Shown: positions 15,140 to 22,975 of the stretch, piece by piece | Position numbering within the stretch: the first letter of the stretch is position 1 | Layout: each line of letters begins with the position of its first letter | DNA from: a bacterium UBP6_UBA1196 | GTDB lineage: Bacteria > UBP6 > UBA1177 | Assembly: GCA_002310035.1 (NCBI GenBank) | Contig: DBYC01000026.1 | Span: 1-31,758 of the forward strand | Reading direction: 5' to 3' | Length of the DNA stretch: 31,758 nucleotides | Translations under genes and position numbers: made by a program | The notes under the pieces: generated by a model | Told to the model about the DNA's origin: nothing | Database searches by the model: none | What the model saw: only the letters and a program-made list of their open reading frames with translations

Positions 15140-17368
15140 CTATCTTTTCCATTCCGCGACCCGTTTTTTCATTCCGGCAATATCAAGTACACCGTACGCA
15201 AAACCTTTCCTGACAAGCTCACCCGGAACATACTCGTCGTATTTCTCAAAAACGGGATTTTCCGCAGGATAAAGGAGATCCATCGGGTCGAAATCCTTTG
15301 AAGCTTCTTCGGAAACGACTTTGTAAAATTCCTCCTCAGCTGCCTGCATCATGAACTGAAGATAGTAAGGTCTTGCCGGACTCAAACCTTTGAGACCTAG
15401 CCTTTTGGCGCATTTTAGCTTTAAAAAACGCTCGAGCGCAATGAAAGCGTAACTTCCGAGCCATGGGAAAAGGACCCACATTTTTCCGCCGAGCGAAACA
15501 AGCGGTTTACTCGCGATCCCTGCATTCAGAAAGGTTTTCCTTGCATAGGCAAGCCTGCAGACGGCGTGACGCATGAGATAAGGATAATTTTTATCTTCGC
15601 CGAGGACTCCTTTCATCCGTTCAAGAATATGAGTGTGGATGTCACCGGCTACATCGCCGAAATAAGCCGGGATATTTCCTTTCACGAGCGTGCAGTAGAC
15701 ATCGCGCCGTTTGTGGTCGACCTCATCTACGGCCCAGACACGCCCTGCAATCGCTATTTTTTCGCCTGCCGGCGGCGGTTTCACGATCGTTCCGAGCTCT
15801 TCCGAACCCGAATGGACGGTGTATTCGATATTTTCCTGAAAAACGGCCAAGAATTTGTAATTATTGACGATTTTTTCACCGGTCAGTCCTAAGATCACAC
15901 CGCCGTTTTCAGTTCTGTTTATGTGGTCGGTTTCAATCAGGTGCTTGAGAAGAATCCGGTAGTCATCTTTCGTGATCCTGTGGAAAACCGAAAGAGGCAG
16001 CACTTTCGAAGCAAGTTCAGCCGGAGTCATTTCGCCGCATGATGCAAGGGTGCTCATCGTCTGGTGGTAAAGAAGCGAAAACGGCATCTTCTCAGTCCGC
16101 GGCGGCTCGACGAAACGCTCTTCGATATAAAGCTGAACAAGAGCGATCCCCTGAATCAGGAACCACGGGATCATCTCCGGGAGCATCGCCCGCGCCTCGG
16201 GATGATCCTCACGCATGACGAAGCGCATTTCGGAAGGATTTCCGCGCCGTCCCGTCCGTCCTAGCCGCTGCAGAAAACCCGAAACGGTGAAAGGAGCGTC
16301 GATCTGGAAAGCCCGCTCCAGCCTGCCGATATCGATACCTAGTTCAAGCGTCGCCGTGGCACAGACACTCATCAGTGAATCGTCATCCTTCATATCTTCC
16401 TCGGCACTTTCGCGGTATGATGCCGAAAGGTTGCCGTGATGAATAAGAAAGCGGTCGGGCTCGCCGTTAACTTCGCAGTAGTGCCTTAAATTCTGGCAGA
16501 CCGACTCGCATTCTTCGCGTGAATTTGTGAAAACAAGGCACTTTTTTCCGCGTGTATGCTCGAAAATATAGCCGATCCCGGGATCAGCAGCTGCCGGCGC
16601 GGTGTCTGTCGCAACTTCGGGCTCAGGTGCAGTTATTTCAGGCTCTTTTCCCTCGTCAGCCTGAGGCGGAGTATTGAAAAAATGCTCCATTGAAAGGCGC
16701 CACACCTCTTTTCCGCCGTCAAATTCGGGGATCAGAGTCCCTTTTCCGCTTCCCGCGGCAAGAAATTTCCCCGCTTCGGCAGGATTTCCGATAGTCGCGG
16801 AAAGCCCCACCCTTCTCGGGCTGCATTCAGCCATGCGGCAGAGCCTTTCGATCAGGCAGAAAGTCTGCCCTCCCCTGTCACCGCGTAGAAGCGAATGGAT
16901 CTCGTCGATCACGATAAAACGCAAATCTCCGAAAAGACTGGGAATTTCCATATGTTTGTTGATAAGCAGCGATTCAAGCGATTCGGGTGTTATCTGTAAA
17001 ATCCCAGAAGGTTTTTTTATCAGTTTCCTTTTCTGAGACTGCGAAACATCGCCGTGCCAGCGCGTTACAGCAATTCCGGCCTCTTCGCAAAGCCCGTTAA
17101 GCCTCTCGAACTGGTCGTTGATAAGGGCTTTGAGCGGCGCGATGTAGAGAACTCCGACCGTAGAAGACGGATTTTCGTCAAGAAGCGTAAGGATCGGGAA
17201 AAACGCCGCCTCGGTCTTTCCTGAAGCGGTCGAAGCGGTCAACAGGACATTTTCGTCACTGTTGAAAATCGCGTCTCCGGCAGCATTCTGCACCGCTCTG
17301 AGCGTCTTCCAGCCCGAACGGTAAATGTAATCCTGAATAAACGGCGCGTATCTGTTGTAAATATCCAC
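15140..17368 (-). CDS. Lhr-like DEAD/DEAH helicase, BrxHI-like
   Basis: A 742-residue superfamily 2 helicase. It has motif I ASTASGKTE (45-53), DEIH (155-158), SAT (190-192) and motif VI QRLGRTGRRG near 367, followed by a winged-helix region and an Lhr-type C-terminal domain. A low-complexity Glu/Ala/Pro insert lies between the two RecA-like lobes. The best family match by motif and context is BrxHI, which in type 2 (Pgl-like) BREX accompanies the ATPase BrxD; the likely partner is at 18746-20077. No pglX, pglZ, brxC or methylase is in the window. The start is a GTG with GGAGG ten bases upstream, 21 bases after the AAA_14 gene. Helicase identity is secure; a defence role is inferred. A housekeeping Lhr repair helicase is the alternative. 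Confidence 0.85.
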   Translation of the reverse strand: MDIYNRYAPFIQDYIYRSGWKTLRAVQNAAGDAIFNSDENVLLTASTASGKTEAAFFPILTLLDENPSSTVGVLYIAPLKALINDQFERLNGLCEEAGIAVTRWHGDVSQSQKRKLIKKPSGILQITPESLESLLINKHMEIPSLFGDLRFIVIDEIHSLLRGDRGGQTFCLIERLCRMAECSPRRVGLSATIGNPAEAGKFLAAGSGKGTLIPEFDGGKEVWRLSMEHFFNTPPQADEGKEPEITAPEPEVATDTAPAAADPGIGYIFEHTRGKKCLVFTNSREECESVCQNLRHYCEVNGEPDRFLIHHGNLSASYRESAEEDMKDDDSLMSVCATATLELGIDIGRLERAFQIDAPFTVSGFLQRLGRTGRRGNPSEMRFVMREDHPEARAMLPEMIPWFLIQGIALVQLYIEERFVEPPRTEKMPFSLLYHQTMSTLASCGEMTPAELASKVLPLSVFHRITKDDYRILLKHLIETDHINRTENGGVILGLTGEKIVNNYKFLAVFQENIEYTVHSGSEELGTIVKPPPAGEKIAIAGRVWAVDEVDHKRRDVYCTLVKGNIPAYFGDVAGDIHTHILERMKGVLGEDKNYPYLMRHAVCRLAYARKTFLNAGIASKPLVSLGGKMWVLFPWLGSYAFIALERFLKLKCAKRLGLKGLSPARPYYLQFMMQAAEEEFYKVVSEEASKDFDPMDLLYPAENPVFEKYDEYVPGELVRKGFAYGVLDIAGMKKRVAEWKR

Positions 17369-17389
17369 GGTTAAAGCCCCTCCTTCGCT

Positions 17390-18571
17390 TTACAGCTCAT
17401 CCATCAAAACAAAATCTTTGAACTTTATGTGCCGGACAGTACTTGTTGAATAGTCGATATCGTCATTTGTGATCACTATTTTCTGACATGTGTTGTCAAG
17501 TTTCGCGAAAGCGGAAAACTTCCGCTCATAAGCCTTTTCCTCGGCGACGCTGTATGCTACCTGAATATAATACTGTTTGTTGCCTTTATTAGCCATAAAG
17601 TCGATTTCGTGCCTGCTGTCTAAATAAACCTGAAGTGTGTAGCCCATGTAAACAAGTTCGTTGTACACAATATTTTCGAAGTTGTGCGTGAGATCGTATC
17701 TGTTGTTCATCACGCGGATCGAATTCAAGGAGACATCTTCATTGTAAACTTTTGAATAATACTCCAGCTCGCGCTTTGATTTCGTGGAATATTGTTTTAT
17801 CGTCGCTATCGCGTAGGCTTCTTCCAGATATCCGATATATTTTGCAATTGTCGTGACGGAACACGGCAAACCGAATCCCTGCATGTATTTCGCCACAGAG
17901 CGGACTGAAAAAATCCTGCTGTTTGAAAGAAAAATGAAATTCGCAAGCCGCTTGAAAATCTCGGTTTTTCTAATGTTGTAGCGGTTTATTATGTCGTTCA
18001 GGATAATTGTTTCGTTCAATTCATTGAGATATATCCTCTGACCGCTTTCGCTGCTGTATTCGATCCTTTTCGGAAATCCGCCCCAGACAATATAGTCCGT
18101 AAGCGTAATTTCTTTGCCGAGTTCCCGCCCGTATTCCGCAAGTTCTTTGTATACGAAAGGATGGATTCTGAACGAGACATACCGGCCTGAAAGTTCTTTC
18201 GTAAATTCACGCGACAGAAGTTTGGAGTTCGAACCGCTGATAAAAACAGAGCAGTTCCGGATTCTGAGAGTCCGACATGCTCCAGCCCAACTCTGAACAC
18301 GCTGCACTTCATCAAGAAAAACATAACATAATGAATCTTTGCGGTGATTTTCTATATATGAAATCAAAGCTGCTTCATCCGATATAGCCGAAAGAACAGC
18401 CGTGTCTTCAAAATCCAGATAAATCGTGTTGTCGGACTTTTCCTTTATCTCGTCATGGATTTCACCGAGAATGACCGATTTTCCGCAACGCCTGATGCCT
18501 GTTATTATTTTTATCAGATCGCTGTCATAAAATTCACGGATGGCCTGAATATATTTTTCTCTTTTGATCAT
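17390..18571 (-). CDS. AAA_14/DUF4143 family ATPase
   Basis: A 393-residue P-loop ATPase of the AAA_14 plus DUF4143 type. It has Walker A GIRRCGKS (25-32), Walker B YVFLDEVQ (83-90), a sensor segment ISGSNSKLLS, and a C-terminal DUF4143 domain with the nuclease-like line SRHEIDFMANKGNKQYYIQVA, which resembles the D...QxK-type core of PD-(D/E)XK nucleases. These genes are common, often in many copies, in anaerobe genomes; their role is unknown, with suggestions of regulation or toxin-like function. ATG 18571 has GGAGGG upstream. The promoter region holds repeats consistent with self-control. The gene is visibly more A/T-rich than the two brx-like genes around it and may have been inserted between them. 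Confidence 0.85.
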   Translation of the reverse strand: MIKREKYIQAIREFYDSDLIKIITGIRRCGKSVILGEIHDEIKEKSDNTIYLDFEDTAVLSAISDEAALISYIENHRKDSLCYVFLDEVQRVQSWAGACRTLRIRNCSVFISGSNSKLLSREFTKELSGRYVSFRIHPFVYKELAEYGRELGKEITLTDYIVWGGFPKRIEYSSESGQRIYLNELNETIILNDIINRYNIRKTEIFKRLANFIFLSNSRIFSVRSVAKYMQGFGLPCSVTTIAKYIGYLEEAYAIATIKQYSTKSKRELEYYSKVYNEDVSLNSIRVMNNRYDLTHNFENIVYNELVYMGYTLQVYLDSRHEIDFMANKGNKQYYIQVAYSVAEEKAYERKFSAFAKLDNTCQKIVITNDDIDYSTSTVRHIKFKDFVLMDEL

Positions 18572-18590
18572 TTTCCCTCCTGAATAAAGA

Positions 18591-18677
18591 ACTTCTACTG
18601 GACAATTTATCACAAATAGATGTTTTTGTCCACTTCTACTGGACAATTTTACCAGGAAAGTGAAAAGTGTCCAGTAG
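18591..18677. promoter_or_regulatory. Repeat-bearing promoter of the AAA_14 gene
   Basis: The 17-base sequence ACTTCTACTGGACAATT occurs at 18591-18607 and 18632-18648, 41 bases apart, and an inverted core TGTCCAGTAG lies at 18668-18677. TTGTCCA (18626-18632) and TGGACAA (18640-18646) form an inverted repeat with a 7-base gap. A minus-strand promoter fits inside: TGGACA (18632-18627), 17 bases, TAAATT (18609-18604). One repeat covers the -10 and another abuts the -35, as expected for a repressor site. Confidence 0.6.
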
Positions 18678-18745
18678 TCGACTGATACAAAACTATCTCA
18701 TTTTCTTTAAAATCAATTTATTGATCATGCCGTTCTATAAACGGT

Positions 18746-20077
18746 TCAGATCTCAAATTCGGCGTAGTTTTCATCGGCGTTGTCGGAAACAGCCTCCGAT
18801 TTTGCGTAGCTGAAACTGTCGGAATTGAGAAGTTTTTCGACTGTAAGAGCGGGGTTCTGCGAAAGGATGTCAAGAAGTTCGATAAAATCGCGGATAACTT
18901 CGCGCGGAGTGATGTTTCCGTCCGCACCGATCCTTTCGTATTCGATTTTTATGAAAGCGGCGAGGTCGTCTGTCCCGATCCTGCCTGTATATCCGTAAAG
19001 ATCGGCATGCATCGAAGCAAGTTTTTCGCAGAGAACAAGCATTTCTTCCGCCGTCAGAGCCTCAAGCCTGATGACAGGCGCAAGCAGATCGCGCGTTCCA
19101 GGCTTCGAGAATTTTCCTTCGGCAAGACGCGAACGAAGCGCCTCGTAACTGTAGATCCCCCGCCTTTTGTCTTCAAGAGCCTGCGGAGTCGCCCCCATGA
19201 TTATTCCCAAATATTTCGCCTTTCCCTGGAGGGTATCATTATACATAGTGAGCATTTTTTCGTAATTATACTGGCGAGTTATAGCATTCGGGATCTTGAA
19301 GACATTCACAAGTTCATCGATCATTATCAGAAGCCCGGCATAGCCCGCAAGCCTGAAAAATGTCGCAAAAAGCTTCAGGTAGTCATACCAGTCGTCGTCG
19401 GTTATGATGATGTTTACCCCCAGTTCCTCCTTCGCCTCGCGCTTCAAGGCGTATTCTGCGCGGAACCAGCGGACGACCTTCGCCTTCGTTTCGTCGTCGC
19501 CGTTTACATAAGCGCGGTAATATGCCGAAAGAAGTCTTGCAAACTCAAAACCGTGGACAAGTTCGCTGACTGAAGAAGTAACGGCGTAAATTTTCTGCTC
19601 GACTAAAAAAGCAAGCCGTGGATCACCAGGCACCAAGCCGCTTTCCTGCACAGCCTGACTCTGGACTGTGCTTATCCAGCGGTCAAGAACAAGAGTCAGC
19701 GCACCGCCTTCGGGCTTGGTCTTCGTCGAAAGGTTGCCGATAAGCTCGCGGTAAGTCGCAAGTCCCTGCCCGTGCGTCCCCTGCAGGCGGCGTTCCGGTG
19801 AAAGATCGGCATCGGCGACGATGAAACCGCGTTCCATCACATAGTTTCTTATCGTCTGGAGCAGAAAACTTTTTCCCGAACCGTAACGCCCGACGATAAA
19901 TCTGAAAGCTGCGCCGCCTTCCGAAACGATATCGACATCGTGCAAAAGAGCCTCGATCTCGTTTTTCCGCCCGACCGTGATGTAAGGCAGTCCGATCCTC
20001 GGCACAACGCCTCCTTTCAGCGAGTTTATAACTGTCTGAGCGATCCTTTTCGGAACTTTTCTGATATTTTCGTCCAT
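18746..20077 (-). CDS. BrxD-like ATP-binding protein (DUF2791)
   Basis: A 443-residue P-loop ATPase of the BREX BrxC/BrxD family (PF10923, DUF2791). The opening IAQTVINSLKGGVVPRIGL and ITVGRKNEIE is characteristic. Walker A is GRYGSGKS (63-70) and Walker B LLIMIDEL (249-256). DADLSPERRLQGTHGQGL and LSTKTKPEGGAL also fit the subgroup that travels with an Lhr-like helicase. In type 2 BREX, BrxD and BrxHI accompany the Pgl proteins; stand-alone pairs, sometimes with a TerB-domain gene, are known to me, and here no TerB gene is seen. GGAG precedes ATG 20077. The stop lies 174 bases from the AAA_14 start. The family is secure; its job is inferred. Confidence 0.85.
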   Translation of the reverse strand: MDENIRKVPKRIAQTVINSLKGGVVPRIGLPYITVGRKNEIEALLHDVDIVSEGGAAFRFIVGRYGSGKSFLLQTIRNYVMERGFIVADADLSPERRLQGTHGQGLATYRELIGNLSTKTKPEGGALTLVLDRWISTVQSQAVQESGLVPGDPRLAFLVEQKIYAVTSSVSELVHGFEFARLLSAYYRAYVNGDDETKAKVVRWFRAEYALKREAKEELGVNIIITDDDWYDYLKLFATFFRLAGYAGLLIMIDELVNVFKIPNAITRQYNYEKMLTMYNDTLQGKAKYLGIIMGATPQALEDKRRGIYSYEALRSRLAEGKFSKPGTRDLLAPVIRLEALTAEEMLVLCEKLASMHADLYGYTGRIGTDDLAAFIKIEYERIGADGNITPREVIRDFIELLDILSQNPALTVEKLLNSDSFSYAKSEAVSDNADENYAEFEI

Positions 20078-20127
20078 AACTGACTCCGCGCAAACTCCTA
20101 ATGACAGCTACTGCCGGACCGCATAAA

Positions 20128-21801
20128 TTATCTGTCGGCCAGATCGGAATAAAGCCTTCTTTTTATCTTTTTTGTAGATGTTTTCTCGAATTCCTGCGGA
20201 TAGATCCTTATATCCGAAAGTTTGGCGAAAGAAGAAAGCGTTTCGTTAAGTTTAAGGCGGCTTTCCTGCATGATTTCGTTCAGCCGTACTTCATCGACTC
20301 CGTCTTTTTTTAATTTAGACGAATCGGGACATACAAACGCGACCAGTTTGTGGTCTTTTGCCTCGACGACAAGCGATTCCGCGACATAAGGCATCGAATT
20401 TATTTTTGCCTCTATTTCTTCAGGATAAATGTTCTGCCCCGAAGCGGAGAGGATCATACTTTTTATCCTCCCTTTGATATACAGGAATCCGTTTTTATCG
20501 ACACTGCCGAGATCGCCGGTGTGGAACCAGCCTTCGCCGTCAATCGATTCGGCAGTCTCCTTTTCCATTTTGTAATATCCGAGAAAAAGGTTTTCTCCTT
20601 TGACACAAATTTCACCGACTCCGTTTTCGTCAGGAGCATCTATTTTCATCTGAAGATCACCGATCAGTTTGCCGCAGCTGCCGACAGGACGGCCGTCAAA
20701 ATAATGGGTATAGGCGATAAGCGGTGCACATTCCGTCATCCCGTAACCGACAGTGAAACGGACTCCGCATTTCGCAAAAAAATCCTCGATCTGCGGATTG
20801 AAAGCAGCTCCGCCTATCAGAATCTCAAAATGGTTGTTGCCGAAAGCATCGTTTATTTTTCTGCCGATCTGAGCATAAACGAGCTTGTTTATCAAAGGAA
20901 TCTTGATCAAAGTTCCGAGAATTGAACCTTCGAGAAGCGGCACTATTTTGGAAAGGTATATCTTTTCCAGGATCAGCGGAACAGTGACAACAATGACCGG
21001 ATTTATCTCTTCAAAAGCTCTGAGAATTACTTTCGGGGTAGGAATTTTGCCAAGGAAATATATGTGGGCGCCGCGTGCAAACTGCGACAGAAAATCGAAT
21101 GCGCAACCAAAACAATGAGCCAGAGGCAGAAAAGAAAGCACTGTCCCCTTCTCTGTTTTCATAAGGTGATCAACGAAAAATTTCACATTCACCATGAGCG
21201 CATTGTGGTTTATGATCACCCCTTTTGAAAAACCTGTGGTCCCCGATGTGTAGACAATAGCCGCTATCGTGTCGTTGGATATTTCCTCGAAACGGAAACT
21301 ATCTCCGGTAAGCGGATTTTTTTTCATATTTTCGCAAAAGGACCTGTCGTTATCAAGAACAGTATGTTTTTCTTCTTCGTCCCTAACAAAGAAAAAATCG
21401 AAATTTTCCAATGAAATCACAGCTTTTGTTTGTTCGGGCACAAGAGTTGCGATTTTATCAAAAACAGAATCAGAGGCAAAAAAGAGCTTTGAATCGGAAT
21501 GAGCGGCGATATATGCTATCTCCTCCGACGAAAAATCTACCAGGATCGGAACAATGACGGCGCCGTAAGTTACTGTTGCAATATAAACAACAGCCCAGTT
21601 TGACGAATTTCTGCCGCACAAAGAAATTTTGTCGCCTTTTTTTATGCTGAAACTTTTAAACATTTCGTGAATACGCAGAATCGTTTCAGCAATCCCCGCA
21701 AAAGAAAGCTGCGAATCACTTCCGTAATCGCTGAAACACGGAAGATCCCAATTTGCGCGGATCGATTTTTCCAAAGTATTGACAAGGTTTTCTTTTATCA
21801 T
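20128..21801 (-). CDS. AMP-forming acyl-CoA synthetase / ligase
   Basis: A 557-residue ANL superfamily enzyme that activates a carboxylic acid with ATP, usually passing it to CoA. It has the P-loop-like YTSGTTGFSKG (184-194), GYGMTECAP, the GWFHTGDLG motif, and KGRIKSMILSASGQNIYPEEIE near the hinge; the C-terminal Lys lies in KTSTKKIKR. Length and motifs fit long-chain fatty acid CoA ligases, though short-chain or carrier-protein ligases cannot be excluded. The ATG at 21801 follows GAGAGG closely; a start five codons upstream is less favoured. It has a promoter at 21844-21871 with a palindrome between promoter and gene. A 50-base gap leads to the brxD-like gene, so read-through is possible but not shown. 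Confidence 0.85.
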   Translation of the reverse strand: MIKENLVNTLEKSIRANWDLPCFSDYGSDSQLSFAGIAETILRIHEMFKSFSIKKGDKISLCGRNSSNWAVVYIATVTYGAVIVPILVDFSSEEIAYIAAHSDSKLFFASDSVFDKIATLVPEQTKAVISLENFDFFFVRDEEEKHTVLDNDRSFCENMKKNPLTGDSFRFEEISNDTIAAIVYTSGTTGFSKGVIINHNALMVNVKFFVDHLMKTEKGTVLSFLPLAHCFGCAFDFLSQFARGAHIYFLGKIPTPKVILRAFEEINPVIVVTVPLILEKIYLSKIVPLLEGSILGTLIKIPLINKLVYAQIGRKINDAFGNNHFEILIGGAAFNPQIEDFFAKCGVRFTVGYGMTECAPLIAYTHYFDGRPVGSCGKLIGDLQMKIDAPDENGVGEICVKGENLFLGYYKMEKETAESIDGEGWFHTGDLGSVDKNGFLYIKGRIKSMILSASGQNIYPEEIEAKINSMPYVAESLVVEAKDHKLVAFVCPDSSKLKKDGVDEVRLNEIMQESRLKLNETLSSFAKLSDIRIYPQEFEKTSTKKIKRRLYSDLADR

Positions 21802-21823
21802 TTTTCCTCTCTGCAAACAACAG

Positions 21824-21838
21824 GGTCAAAATTTGACC
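21824..21838. promoter_or_regulatory. Candidate operator, perfect 7-1-7 palindrome
   Basis: GGTCAAA-A-TTTGACC lies just downstream of the -10 of the acyl-CoA synthetase promoter, at the expected transcription start, and 23 bases from the start codon. A dimeric repressor (TetR, FadR or similar) bound there would block transcription. No regulator gene is adjacent. Confidence 0.55.
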
Positions 21839-21843
21839 GGCAT

Positions 21844-21871
21844 TTTATAGCAAAGTTACCGAACTATTCAA
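21844..21871 (-). promoter_or_regulatory. Promoter of the acyl-CoA synthetase gene
   Basis: On the minus strand TTGAAT (21871-21866) and TATAAA (21849-21844) are 16 bases apart, upstream of the palindrome at 21824-21838. Confidence 0.6.
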
Positions 21872-21956
21872 TAAAATCTTTTTCTTTTTTGATTTTGAGC
21901 TGATTTCATCCTGGATCGGAGATTTCCCGCCGCACAGCAAAAACCGTCAATATAAT

Positions 21957-22005
21957 AAGCGCGGAGACTTGCAATCAATTAAACTTGTGCTATATTTCCG
22001 CGCTT
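21957..22005. promoter_or_regulatory. purQ promoter bracketed by an inverted repeat
   Basis: On the plus strand TTGCAA (21969-21974), a 16-base gap and TATATT (21991-21996) with TGC before it form a promoter. AAGCGCGGA (21957-21965) and its exact reverse complement TCCGCGCTT (21997-22005) flank it, one upstream of -35 and one right after -10, at the start site. Confidence 0.55.
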
Positions 22006-22033
22006 GTTGTTGATCTGTTTTGGGAGGATAAAA

Positions 22034-22828
22034 ATGGAAAAAGTTAGCGTTCTGATACTTACAGGTTACGGTATCAACTGCGATGTCGAGACCGCATGGG
22101 CTTTTGAAATGGCTGGAGCTGACAGGATCGAGCGTGTTCATGTCAACCGAGTAATCAACGGCGAAGTCAATACCGACGATTTTCAGATCATGGTTTTCCC
22201 CGGCGGCTTTTCGTTCGGCGACCACATTGCTTCCGGCAGGGTTTTAGGGCTTAAAATCAAGAAGGAAATGGGAGAAAAGCTCAAAAAATTCATCCTCGAG
22301 AACAAACTTGTCATCGGAATTTGCAACGGATTCCAGACGCTCGTAAAAATGGGGGTCCTTCCCGGCGATGAAAAGGAAGTTTTTAAAAAACAGGTAGCGA
22401 CACTCACCCATAATGACTCGGCAAAATACGAGGACAGATGGGTACGCATAAAGGCAAACAGTGACAATCATTCACCTTTTCTTGAGGGGATAGACATTTT
22501 CGATGTCGCGGTCCGTCACGGCGAAGGCAAATTCGTAGCCCAGCAGCATGACCTTAGAATGATCAAGGACAGCAACATGATCGCTTTCCAATATGTAAAT
22601 GAAAACGGTGAAATCACGCAGCGCTACCCCGAAAATCCCAACGGTTCCGAGCTTGCGATCGCCGGAATCACCAATAAAAAAGGTAATGTTCTCGGAATGA
22701 TGCCGCATCCTGAAGTTTTTGTGAACGGCACACAGCACCCTGAATGGACAAGAATGGATAAAATGCCGGAAGCACTCGGACTCAAAATTTTCACCAACGC
22801 AGTCAGGTATGTCCGGGAAAAATTATGA
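22034..22828 (+). CDS. purQ: Phosphoribosylformylglycinamidine synthase, glutaminase subunit
   Basis: Class I glutamine amidotransferase subunit that supplies ammonia to PurL in the fourth step of purine synthesis. The 264 residues include ILTGYGINCDVET near the start, FPGGFSFGDHIASGR, the nucleophile Cys97 in GICNGFQTL, and the His225/Glu227 pair in MPHPE. The conserved ILTGYGIN and FSFGDH strings separate PurQ from other amidotransferases. At 264 residues it is longer than the ~225-residue Gram-positive PurQ and like the form seen in some proteobacteria and archaea. ATG 22034 follows GGGAGGA. purL is not in the window, unlike many operons. A 43-residue membrane protein overlaps its stop. 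It is the only housekeeping gene on the plus strand here. Confidence 0.93.
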   Translation: MEKVSVLILTGYGINCDVETAWAFEMAGADRIERVHVNRVINGEVNTDDFQIMVFPGGFSFGDHIASGRVLGLKIKKEMGEKLKKFILENKLVIGICNGFQTLVKMGVLPGDEKEVFKKQVATLTHNDSAKYEDRWVRIKANSDNHSPFLEGIDIFDVAVRHGEGKFVAQQHDLRMIKDSNMIAFQYVNENGEITQRYPENPNGSELAIAGITNKKGNVLGMMPHPEVFVNGTQHPEWTRMDKMPEALGLKIFTNAVRYVREKL

Positions 22829-22956
22829 AAAACAGGCTGCTTTTTATAGTCACCATATCAGTTCTTTTGGCAATAATTCTCTGGATATGCGGTCTTATGC
22901 CGCTTCTTCACAAATTCAATATAAAACTTCTTGATGCACTAATTTCACTCTTTTAG
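22825..22956 (+). CDS. 43-residue membrane microprotein coupled to purQ
   Basis: The ATG overlaps the purQ TGA (ATGA), so it is probably translated by coupling. The peptide starts MKNRLLF, has one hydrophobic segment of about 20 residues (IVTISVLLAIILWICGL), then a short tail with KFNIKLLDALIS. It has one Cys. No homology can be judged at this length. The gene ends 19 bases from the convergent HD-GYP gene. The alternative is chance: a short open frame after a stop codon. The ATGA overlap and clean transmembrane design argue for a real gene. Confidence 0.5.
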   Translation: MKNRLLFIVTISVLLAIILWICGLMPLLHKFNIKLLDALISLF

Positions 22957-22975
22957 AAAACAGAAAATCAGTTTT

